Below are positions 1 through 9,017 of a stretch of 64,000 nucleotides of DNA, in pieces. Both the position numbers and the translations under genes were made by a program. This DNA comes from Argyresthia goedartella (Eukaryota > Arthropoda > Insecta > Lepidoptera > Argyresthiidae), in contig OX463820.1 in NCBI GenBank assembly GCA_949825045.1, positions 13,652,501 through 13,716,500 on the forward strand, read 5' to 3'. Under the pieces are notes generated by a model that searched no databases, was not told the origin of the DNA, and saw only the letters and a list, made by a program, of their open reading frames with translations. How positions within the stretch are numbered: position 1 is the first letter of the stretch; every line of letters begins with the position of its first letter.

Positions 1-118
1 ATAAAAAATAATATTAATAAAATAATTCCATTTTGGGAACCAAATTTTGTGGAAATCTGCAATTACTAAAAACTATCGAAAAAATCACTCTTACTTCATA
101 AACAAAGCGTAATTTTTG
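1..118. other. Flanking DNA left of first BEL element
   Basis: AT-rich sequence with no coding signal or recognisable repeat. Its last bases lead into TTTAC (119-123), the left copy of the target duplication of the BEL element. Confidence 0.6.
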
Positions 119-624
119 TTTACTGTGCACGACAGAACCTGAAATGACTACTTTGTACATAGTTTTTATCTTATTTTGTTTTTTACGTTTTAGGATAAGC
201 TAGATTAAGTTTTGGTCACGAAATAAAGTTATATTTTCTCATTAGGATTAGGGCCTAGGATGTAAGTTTGTAAATAGTTTAGAATAGGATTGTATTTTAT
301 TATGTATGTGTTTTTGCTAGCGATTCCATCCCCGGTTAGGTAGGTACACAATTTCTAATAGGAAATAGCACATAGTTTCAGTTTTGCAAGTAAATAATCA
401 AATTAGAGCACATAATTCCAATTAGAATTCACACTAATTACACTCACTATCTCATAAGAAGGGGAGGAAACCTAGCAAAAACAAGCGAGAGAAAGAGACA
501 GTGCAACTGTACCTGTCGGCGCATACAGGCGAGCGAGGGGGGCCCCGACTCCCGCAACCTGCGGCATGGGGAAGCGGGGGACGGGGTCATATAAATATTG
601 AAATCTGTCGCACGCGCGCCTAAC

Positions 625-809
625 GCCATGGCTCACAGTTAATTCTTATTAAGACAACTGTTAAAAACAAAGGGGTTGTTTTTAGTCCGTATACCACACG
701 AGCTGATGCCCGCTCAATATGTGGGGACCCGGACATAGCAGGGAGGTCTGACTCCTGGGCATGGGTAATTCCATTTTTTTTCCCCTCCAACAAAAAAAAA
801 AAAAAAAAA
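625..809 (+). mobile_element. Truncated poly-A non-LTR fragment nested in 5' LTR
   Basis: About 185 bp absent from the 3' LTR, ending in a run of 18 A. It is flanked by imperfect 12-bp direct repeats, 613-624 and 810-821 (10 of 12 identical), read as the target duplication. It contains no ORF. The GC-rich segment before the tail resembles the 3' UTR of an R1/Waldo-type non-LTR element, but that family call is weak. The integration site matches that of the Jockey-type element in the other LTR. Confidence 0.7.
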
Positions 810-993
810 CGCGCTCCTCACTCTGTTTTGCGCCGGCGGACAATGCAAATTGTAGGTTTAGGTCTAGAAAATAAGTAAGTAAACGAATGTATACTGTTTT
901 GTACATGTAAAATGTAAGTTTGACATGAAAATAAAGAGATTTGAGTCCAGGGGAAGAGTGCGGGGTGAGGGGGGGTGGTCGCTCGAGAAATCG

Positions 994-1000
994 TATATAA
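994..1000 (+). promoter_or_regulatory. TATA-like box of BEL LTR
   Basis: TATATAA conserved in both LTRs (994-1000 and 12720-12726). It is the best candidate for the LTR core promoter. In the 5' LTR a non-LTR fragment starts 6 nt downstream, so the original start site is probably lost. Confidence 0.5.
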
Positions 1001-1005
1001 GAGAC

Positions 1006-1410
1006 CAAGAGAACCTCTCTTTGCGTACCATCGTCGACGCCCCCCGCTACGTGAGGAATGCGACGATCCAGAGGGACCTCAGATGGGAACTAGTGGACCA
1101 GTTTGTCCAGAGGCTGGCGAAGGGCATGTTCGCGCGTGCGGATAGCTCACAACATCCGCATATCCGCGATATGGCGCCGTACCACGCGCGCCCGCCCGAC
1201 CGCCGCCGCCTGCCACGCGACCTGGTTGCCTAGCCGGCGATCATCCAACGGAACACCCCTCGTGAGAAGATCTCCACCGCCCGCGAGGGCCCCCCGATGA
1301 CCTGTCCATAGGAGTGGACAGAAGCGCTTCTTCAGGAAGAGATCCGATGATCTGACCCTGACTTCCCACGCCCCAGAATGGGTGCGTGAGATGAATTCTT
1401 GATTGATTGA
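1006..1410 (+). mobile_element. 5'-truncated non-LTR element, ORF2 C-terminus and 3' UTR
   Basis: This 405-bp block is replaced by about 12 nt in the 3' LTR. From about 1015 to 1233 the + strand encodes a peptide with APRYVRN followed by an amphipathic stretch and a PPDRRRLPRDLVA end. This pattern is typical of the extreme C-terminus of Jockey-superfamily ORF2 proteins; the Jockey ORF2 at 9017-12344 has APWFVRN at the matching place. A 3' UTR of about 175 bp follows and ends in GATTGATTGA, read as a short-repeat tail. No clean target duplication was found; a small target deletion is likely. Confidence 0.65.
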
Positions 1411-1580
1411 CCGGGATCATTCCGGATCCAGCACTCAAGAGGAAAAGTCATCAAGAGAAAGAAGACTCTCTGCGACCACCAGCCCTCTCTACCCCACCCT
1501 CCAGCCTGGCTCAACAGTGAAGAATTATCGGTATCTTTTATTTGAGAAGAGAAAAACCCTACTACAGTCCACGCTCCACA

Positions 1581-1600
1581 TTTTGGTCCTTCAGGAGCCG
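1581..1600 (+). promoter_or_regulatory. Primer-binding site of BEL element 1
   Basis: Directly after the 5' LTR the sequence reads TTTTGGTCCTTCAGGAGC. A TGGT start a few bases inside the LTR is the usual position of the tRNA primer-binding site. BEL element 2 has the same TTTTGGT start with AGGAGC slightly downstream. The tRNA species was not identified. Confidence 0.6.
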
Positions 1601-1661
1601 AATAAAGAAGAATCAGCGTGAAATTTGAAGAGCTCCTGTTTTGAAGAATCGAAATCGAAGA

Positions 1662-2857
1662 TGCCGATTACTACACGTAGCCAGTCTGGTGGAGAGGGCG
1701 ACGGGTCGCAGACCACGTCCAAGAACACGAGTGCCGAGACAAGCGCCACCGGGTCCGGAACCACAACGACGGCAACAAATACGACGTCGTCGGGGTCCGC
1801 CGTCACGTCACAAGAGACAACGAAGCCGCCGTCAAGAGCACCGTTGGGAGCGCCGTCACGTTGCTCTAACGCCTCCCGCAAGAGGCTCCTCGCGGAGCTG
1901 GAGGCTAAAGAGCGCGTGGCGGCTCTAGAGCAAGAGCAACTACGTGTTGCTACAGAAAGTGCGAGACTTCGTCTGGCGAAGCTCCACGCCGAAGCAGAGT
2001 CGTCAGACGAAGAAGAGGAAGAAGAGGACCGAGAAAAAGAAGAATCCTCCGTTCGAGTTGAAGAATGGTTGAAGAAACGAGATGAAGAGAGAAGAGCGAC
2101 GTCACCCCCGCCCCGCGTGCTGCGGGAAGCGCCAGGGAAGGATGGACGAGGACAGGGCGATCACCGCGGTGATCACCAGGGCAAGGAATAGCCCCGGCCT
2201 GCGCGTCAAGACATCTCTGAACTGGCGGCGGCCATCACCCAGGCCATGAGATCCGTCACGAGGGAGGCGCCGAAGTTCATTCAAGAACTACCCATCTTCA
2301 ACGGACAATCGAACGCGTGGCTGCCATTCAAGGCAGCGTATGAAGACACGTCAAGAGGATTCTCCGACACCGAAAACATAGCAAGATTAAGAAGAAGTCT
2401 CCGAGGTATCGCGCTAGAAGCAGTCCAGAGCCTGCTCCTATCCAACCCGGAGCCAGGCGTCATCATCGCCACGCTCGAGAGAAGATTCGGTCGCCCTGAA
2501 GCTATCGTCATGGGCGAAATGGAGAAGATAAGAACACTGCAGAAGATAGGAGACAACCCACGTGATCTCCTCGTGTTCGCTAACAAGATAGCGAACATCG
2601 TCGCTACCGTAGAAGCACTGAAGAAAATCCAGTACCTGTACAATCCCGAAATGGCGCGAAACGTAATTGAAAAATTGTCTCCGATAATCAGAAGCAAATG
2701 GTTCGATTTCACCGCCCGAAACAAAGAAGACGTTCCTGAGCTGAAGCGACTGGCCACCTTCCTGAACGAAGAAGCAGACAAATGCGGCGCCTACGCTTCA
2801 CTCGAGAACGTCACAGAGAAAAGCCGAAGAAAAGGCAAGAAAAAACATTCAAAATGA
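1662..2857 (+). pseudogene. BEL gag N-terminal part, broken
   Basis: The ATG at 1662 opens a charged, Ser/Thr- and Glu-rich N-terminus. From about 2260 to 2790 follows a DUF1759-type gag core, recognisable from FIQELPIFNG, W..F...Y and the long helical stretch through L..F.N.....C. The frame carries an in-frame TAG at 2189-2191. It ends in a TGA at 2855-2857 after an A-rich run (GGCAAGAAAAAACATT); the product continues in another frame, so a 1-nt indel lies around 2830-2855. Gag would form the intracellular particle. Not functional as it stands. Confidence 0.85.
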
Positions 2858-3915
2858 ACACGCTACGCTGTCCAGCCTGCGACGGACCACACAACCTACC
2901 CGACTGCAAGAGATTTGTAGCTGCCAGCACGGACGAGCGGTGGGAGATAGTGAAGAGAAGTCGAGTTTGTTTCCGATGCCTGCGAAACAATCACCGCCAC
3001 GCCGACTGCAAAGCCAAGGTTTGTGGTCAACAGGGCTGCACCATATCGCATCACAAGCTTCTTCATCATTCAAGACCGAAGACCGAAGAACCACCGCGTA
3101 GCGAAGAACCACCTCGTCGCGCACAAGAGCCGCCGCTTCGCGAAAAAGTCAGCTCTACGTACGAAGACACGAACAACACAGCGAGCAACGGCACCGCACG
3201 GCGCGCTTATTTGAAAATCGTTCCTGTAGTTCTCACCGCCGCCAATGGAAATGAAGTAGAAACGTTCGCGCTACTCGACGAGGGCTCCACGATCACCATC
3301 ATCGACGAGAAAATTACGCAAGAACTCGACGTCGACGGGCCTACAGATCCAATGCGCGTCCGTGGTGTGAGCGGGACAGAGCTGCAGTTCCAGAAAAGCA
3401 AACGCATCGACTTGAAGATCCGCGGCAAATACGCAGACGACACATGCGATCTACGCGGGGCGCGCACCGTAAGAGGGCTCGACTTCGCTACTCAGAGGGT
3501 CGCTAGAGGAGACGTTGAAGATTGCCCGTACTTGAATGAAATTCAAACCGAGCTCGTATACGAAGAGGCGCATCCGAAGCTACTCATCGGTCAAGACAAC
3601 TGGGATTTAATTATCTCAGGCGCGGTGCGAGCGGGACGGAAAGATAAACCCGTCGCATCGTACACAAAGCTGGGATGGGTTCTTCACGGCTGCCGGTCAT
3701 CTATGGCGTATCCAGTCACCTTCTGCGGTCACATCAGCCTCGAAGAAGACAGCGAAGTCAGCATGGAGAAGATGATGAAGAATTATTTCGAGTTAGAATC
3801 CATCGGGATAGAAAAACGAATACAGAAGAGCGATCCAGAGCAGCGCGCATTGAAAATATTGGACGATACAAGTCGCCGCCTGCCCGACGGACGCTTCGAA
3901 ACAAGACTTCTATGA
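2854..3915 (+). pseudogene. BEL CCHC zinc knuckle and aspartic protease
   Basis: This reading frame starts within the gag frameshift region. Zinc knuckles (CPACDGPHNLPDC; CFRCLRNNHRHADC) occupy about 2870-3015. They are followed by a Pro/Arg-rich spacer and an aspartic protease domain with ALLDEGSTITII near 3265-3305 (Asp-Glu-Gly in place of Asp-Ser/Thr-Gly) and LLIGQDN near 3580-3600. The protease would cleave the polyprotein. The frame ends at TGA 3913-3915; the residues after it (KEDDV) match the usual LLWKEDDV junction, so TGG to TGA is the likely mutation. Confidence 0.85.
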
Positions 3916-4790
3916 AAAGAAGACGACGTGAAGATTCCAAATAATTACGAAAACTCACTCAAACGGCTGCACAACCTAGAGAAGAAACTAGACCGAGATG
4001 AAGACCTGAAAATGAAATATGAAGAAAGAATGCAGAACCTCTTCACTTTGGGCTACGCCGAGGAAGCTACCTCACCACCGGTACCAAAAAAGACATGGTA
4101 CCTACCACACTTCGCGGTCATCAACCCCGCGAAGCCGAAGATAAGGGTCGTGCACGACGCCGCTGCAAAGACCGCCGGACGCAGTCTGAACGACATGCTG
4201 CTCTCCGGGCCAGACCTGCTGCAATCGCTGCCGGGAGTCGTGATGCGTTTTCGTCAACATCAACACGCCGTGTCAGCTGATATAAAGGAAATGTTTATGC
4301 AAATAAGGATCCGTGACGAAGACAGAGACGCGCTGCGATTCCTGTGGCGAGGCGACGAGAGAGGCAACGGACGACCGCGAGAGTACCGCATGACGTCGGT
4401 GATCTTCGGAGCGACGTCATCACCATGCACAGCGCTGTATGTGAAGAACAGAAATGCTTCAGACTTCAAGGAGAAGTACCCTGCGGCCGCGCGAGCCATC
4501 GAGAAGAACCAGTACATGGACGACTACATAACAAGTTTTCCAACCGAAAATGAAGCAAAAGAAGTATCGAAAACGGTCGACTACATACATCGGCAAGCCG
4601 GCTTCGAGCTACGCGGATGGGTGTCCAATACGACTTCGGTAGTACAGCAGTTCGCCGCCAACCCGGGCGGCGCCACCGTCGCTATCGGCGGGAGCGAGAC
4701 GGAGAAGACACTTGGCCTCTTGTGGGACGTCAAGACAGATTGCATCGGTTCCAACGCTACGCACCGATGGTACAACGGGCCGAGCTTCCT
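3916..4790 (+). pseudogene. BEL reverse transcriptase, 3' part deleted
   Basis: Same frame as the protease. Visible motifs are WYLPHFAV, RVVHDAA near 4147, DIKEMFMQIRI, FGATSSPC and the catalytic YMDDY near 4514-4528. After GLLWDVKTDCIG (about 4745) the sequence jumps to RWYNGPSFL, which in intact BEL proteins lies far downstream. A deletion of several hundred bp has therefore removed the RT connection and most of RNase H. The exact breakpoint cannot be fixed without an intact relative. Confidence 0.85.
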
Positions 4791-5471
4791 GCGCAAACCC
4801 GAACAAGAATGGCCACAAGAAACGAAGACAGAAACACCGGAGAAGAGAGGGAGACATGTCACGTCACCCACCAGCGACCTGACCACGGTCACCTCCCTCG
4901 AGTCGAGCGCTTCTCGTCGTTCACATGCTTGCTACGAGCTACGGCGCGCGTGCTACAGTTCGTAGACCTATGTAGAAGAAAGAAACATGAAACAGTATTG
5001 GCTACAAAGCAAAAACGAACGCGAGAAAACAAGAAAAACGACTCTGATTGAAAGACTGATAAGAAGATTGATAAGAAAGCACGCAAGAACGAGACGTCGA
5101 ACGCGAAGAAAAGAGATAGCAATATCGTCGGAATCGAGGTGCACTATCTCATTCGCGCCGAAAAACTGTGGTGGAAAGCTGTCCAGGAAGATTGCTTCTC
5201 AGAAGATCTACGTCGAGTGAGGAGTGGCTCGGCGCCTCAGCCTGGAGACAGGCTATCGGCGCTATCAGTAGTGGTCGGCGAAGATGGAGTTCTGCGACTC
5301 AAGGGAAGAATCCACGCTTCGCCCGAAATTGACGAGGAGACAGCGAGCCCGACCGTACTCGACGGGAAACATCTGTTTACGCGACTGTACATACAGCACG
5401 TACACGAGCGATTACACCATGGCGGCATCGAAACCGTAGTGAACGAACTACGGCAGAGACTGGGGTACTGA
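4791..5471 (+). pseudogene. BEL RNase H/integrase linker and H2C2 zinc site
   Basis: After a frameshift around 4810-4865 the coding frame continues from the LPRVERFSS motif, through a very Lys/Arg-rich linker (about 4970-5130), to the zinc-binding part of integrase with HVHERLHHGG at about 5395-5425. An in-frame TGA sits at 5049-5051, and a 1-nt shift around 5462-5470 moves the coding sequence into the integrase frame. The basic linker is unusually long and repetitive; I cannot tell whether it is native or an expansion. Confidence 0.75.
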
Positions 5472-6500
5472 AAATACGGCCTACGGTGCGTGACGTCATC
5501 AAGCACTGTCAGCGCTGTAAATTGAGAAGAGCGAAGCCTACGTCCCCGGCGACCGGAGACCTGCCCCCGGCGCGTGTGACTCACCATGCGCGGGCCTTCA
5601 GTTTCACCGGCCTGGATTATTTCGGGCCCGTGGAAGTCACCGTCGGACGGCACCATGAAAAGAGATGGGTCGCGCTCTTCACCTGCATGACGTCACGAGC
5701 CCTACATCTGGAAGTCGCCGCCTCGCTGAGCGCCGACTCAGCGATTTGTGCCCTGCGGAGGTTCGTGGCACGGAGAGGAGTACCTAAGGAGCTATGGAGT
5801 GACAACGCGACGTGCTTCAAAGCGGCAGAGAAGGAGCTCGCTGAGGCTGCGCTGGCGGCGGTCAGCAAGGAGGCGACGGCGCGGCGCATCACCTGGCGCT
5901 ACGTCCCCCCGGCCTCCCCTTTCATGGCCGGCGCATGGGAGCGCATGGTGCGCACCGTGAAGGAGGCACTGCGCGTCACACTCCACGAGCAGTACCCTAG
6001 CGACGAGACACTGCTCACCCTGCTCGCCGAGGCAGAGAACACCGTGAACTCCCGCCCACTCACACATGTGGCGGTGACTCCAGACGAACCGGAGGCGCTC
6101 ACACCCAACCACATCTTGTTGGGACCCAACTTTCACGTCCCACCACCTGGCGAGTTCACCGCAGACGACCTCACCGCGCGCAAGCACTGGCGGCGCGCTC
6201 AACGCCTGGCGGACGTCTTCTGGAGCCGCTGGGTCAAGGAGTACCAGCCGCTACTCTAACACCGGCGGGAGCCTCGCACGACCGGCGCGCCACCCGCTGT
6301 CGCGACCTGGTTCTCATCTGCGACCCCAACCTGCCGCGCAACACATGGCCGAGAGGACGCATCGTCGCAGTCTACCCAGGGCGAGACGGCGAGGTGAGGA
6401 TCGTGGACGTCGAGACCAGCAACGGGCACGTCCTCCGGAGACCGACCAAGAGAATCGTCGTGCTACCTGTTGGATCGCAGAGCTGCGACGGCGGGAGAAA
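5462..6500 (+). pseudogene. BEL integrase core and C-terminal domain
   Basis: The CQRC zinc cysteines lie at the start. The DDE core follows: LDYFGP (first Asp, about 5612), WSDNATCF (second Asp, about 5795) and AWERMVRTVKE (Glu, about 5935). NSRPL and LTPNHILLG are typical of BEL integrases. The frame stops at 6259, but the DUF5641-type C-terminus continues in another frame from 6301 (RDLVLICDPNLPR, then WPRGRI and VYPGRDG) up to the 3' LTR, so a frameshift lies around 6250-6300. This domain would join element cDNA to the target; it is inactive here. Confidence 0.85.
6488..6500 (+). promoter_or_regulatory. Polypurine tract of BEL element 1
   Basis: The purine-rich GGCGGGAGAAA immediately precedes the 3' LTR, the position of the plus-strand primer in LTR retrotransposons. 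Confidence 0.55.
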
Positions 6501-7004
6501 AGTGCACGACAGAACCTGAAATGACTACTTTGTACATAGTTTTTATCTTATTTTATTTTTTACGTTTTAGGATAAGCTAGATTAAGTTTTGGTCACGAAA
6601 TAAAGTTATATTTTCTCATTAGGATTAGGGCCTAGGATGTAAGTTTGTAAATAGTTTAGAATAGGATTGTATTTTATTATGTATGTGTTTTTGCTAGCGA
6701 TTCCATCCCCGGTTAGGTAGGTACACAATTTCCAATAGGAAATAGCACATAGTTTCAGTAGATTTGCAAGTAAATAATCAAATTAGAGCACATAATTCCA
6801 ATTAGAATTCACACTAATTACACTCACTATCTCATAAGAAGGGGAGGAAACCTAGCAAAAACAAGCGAGAGAAAGAGACAGTGCAACTGTACCTGTCGGC
6901 GCATACAGGCGAGCGAGGGGGGCCCCGACTCCCGCAACCTGCGGCATGGGGAAGCGGGGGACGGGGTCATATAAATATTGAAATCTGTTGCACGCGCTCC
7001 TCAC
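6501..7004 (+). repeat. 3' LTR of BEL element 1, left segment
   Basis: Nearly identical to 124-612. It begins AGTGCACGAC where the 5' LTR has TGTGCACGAC, a one-base change at the terminus. It ends in GCGCTCCTCAC (6994-7004), which is repeated at 12537-12547 on the far side of the Jockey-type insertion. Confidence 0.9.
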
Positions 7005-7338
7005 ATTCGTCGTCCGCCGCTTGCCCGAAGCACCCGTGCATCGGTCGCTGTCTCGAATCGTGCGTCCCTCTCGCGCTCACGCGCGCGTCCCTCTCGCTAT
7101 CGTGACCAATGAGAAGTGTTAAAACATTCCAATCAAAGAAAACCAAGTGCCGGATTACAGTGAGTGAGTGTACCGCTGGAGGTTTGATTTCGCCTGAGGT
7201 GGGTTACGTGTACTACACAGTAGGCACACAACACACGCAGGCACACACGCCTCCCTGCACTAGGCAGGGAGGGAGATCGTCCCCTCCTCCGGTGACAGAC
7301 ATTTATTGTTTCCCCCCCACCTGTTAGTGCAGATTAAG

Positions 7339-9017
7339 ATGGAGCAGGAGATTTATGAACTCCGGCTCCGTAACCAGGCGCTGTCCCAAGAGCTCAGCCA
7401 GCTCCATGCCGAGAGAGAGTCGTGGACTAACTCCCAAGGTTTGTTCTCGCAACAAACCTTGTTTGAGCGGTTGCCGGCCTCTCCGCCTGAGAGCGAGCTG
7501 ACTCATAGCAATCAAGACCCCATCATCATCCCCCTTGAACAGACCCTACTGACCAGCCGCCCGTTTAATACCCCCAACTCCAATGAAGTCGCAATGGATC
7601 AGGTTTACTCTGACCCCAGGAATTCTTTTGATGGTCTCACCGAGGAAGGAGATGCTTCCGCCTCGGATGAAGACAATTTCAACCCCGCTAGGCCACGCAG
7701 GAAACGTGCCTCTAAGAGGCCTCCTACTCCAATCATTGGTCCAGAAAACTCCCTCGCCAAGGTCGGTCGTCCGTCCAAGGCCACCCCTACTCCCTCCGCC
7801 GTAGCCAAACCCTTGCCAGCGCCCTCTGTAGCTGTCCCGGCTACAGTCCCGGGCACGCGCAAAGCGCTGCCACCCAAGATATGCATAAAAAACAAAGAGA
7901 TGTGGCTAAAAATTGATGGAGCGCTCAAAGAGCGCAAAATCAACTTTGTTAGGGCCACCAACACCACTCATGGGATCCTAGTCCAATTACAGACCTCAGA
8001 CGACCACCGTGCTCTGACTAAATTCCTGACCGCCTCTAAAATTGAGTACCACCATTGGACTCTACCGGAGGATAGAAGACTTCGGGTGGTTGTCAGGGGT
8101 CTTCCAAAGGAGATTGAGAGCGAGCAGATCATGGATGACTTGAAGGCGAAAAACATTCCTGTGCACGAAGTGCACAGGATGTACAATGGTCGCTCCAAGT
8201 TACCGTACGACCTGGTGCTGGTTGTGGTCGATCTATCACCACAGGGGAAGCAGATCTTCCAGGTTATGGAGATCTGCCACATTTCAGGGCTTAAAATTGA
8301 AAACCCTCATAAAAAAAATAAGCCGCTCCAGTGTTTCAACTGTCAGTTGTTTGGCCACTCGGCCAAGAACTGCCATAGGAAAGGCCGCTGTGTTAAGTGC
8401 CTGGAGGACCACGCTCCGGGGGCTTGCACATGCCCAACCGACCCCAAGGAGTCTGACGGCCCACCTGGGTGCGTCAACTGCGTGTGCTTGGTCACACCGC
8501 AGCCTACGGAGGTTGTCCGGCCCGACCTAAGCCTCGCCTATCAGGACGGGCGAAAGCCCATGCCCCAGCCCCAACTAATGTAGGCCAGGCTCATCCTCGC
8601 CCGAGCCACAATGCCTGGGCTAAGCCACTTAGTTGGGTTCAGGGTTCAGCGGTCAATCACACCAGCTTCCCCCCTCTTCCCCCTTCTAGGCAGTACCCCT
8701 CTACTCCCAATTCTTCCGCTGTGGCTAACAAGCCAAACAAAATTCAAACAGCTCCAGCTGATTTATCAACTAGAGCCATGCCCCTTAACTCAACAAGACC
8801 CCCTCCACCACCGACAGAAACTAGGGACTATTTAACAGACCTACTGACCATCTTGGACAGAATAGACCCTGATGAAATTGATGAGTTTTTACTCAAAATT
8901 GATACTGCAGCACTAAAGCAGGACCCTGCTGCTGCCTTGCGAGCCTGTCAAGCTCACAGATCATTGATTTCGGCGATCAAAGGCGTTCTCAGGAACCGTA
9001 ATGTCTATTCTCCGTAA
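7339..9017 (+). pseudogene. Jockey-type ORF1 (gag-like), one frameshift
   Basis: ATG at 7339 (MEQEIYELRLRN) opens a coiled-coil-like start, then a Pro/Ala-rich linker and a PRE_C2HC-type domain (about 7860-8320). Three zinc knuckles follow: CFNCQLFGHSAKNC, CVKC...C and CVNC...GHTAAYGGCP. The frame shifts by 1 nt near 8482, inside the last knuckle, and coding continues in the next frame to TAA at 9015-9017, giving about 560 residues in all, usual for Jockey ORF1. It binds element RNA in the RNP. The stop overlaps the ORF2 start as TAATG. Confidence 0.85.

Larger units (their letters stand above)
124..1580 (+). repeat. 5' LTR of BEL element 1
   Basis: Starts TGTGCACGAC and ends CGCTCCACA. It matches 6501-6993, 12537-12866 and 17567-17617 of the 3' LTR. 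Its length is inflated by two non-LTR retrotransposon fragments (625-809 and 1006-1410); without them and a 12-nt duplicated site the LTR is about 850 bp. It carries a TATA-like box at 994-1000 and an AATAAA motif at 930-935. The AATAAA lies upstream of the TATA-like box, so if it acts as the poly-A signal it would belong to the previous transcript or not be used. Confidence 0.9.

Noticed and set aside
2830..2860. Programmed frameshift at the gag-pro junction of BEL element 1
   Set aside because: The A-rich run is tempting, but the element carries many other frameshifts and stops, and BEL elements normally use one frame.
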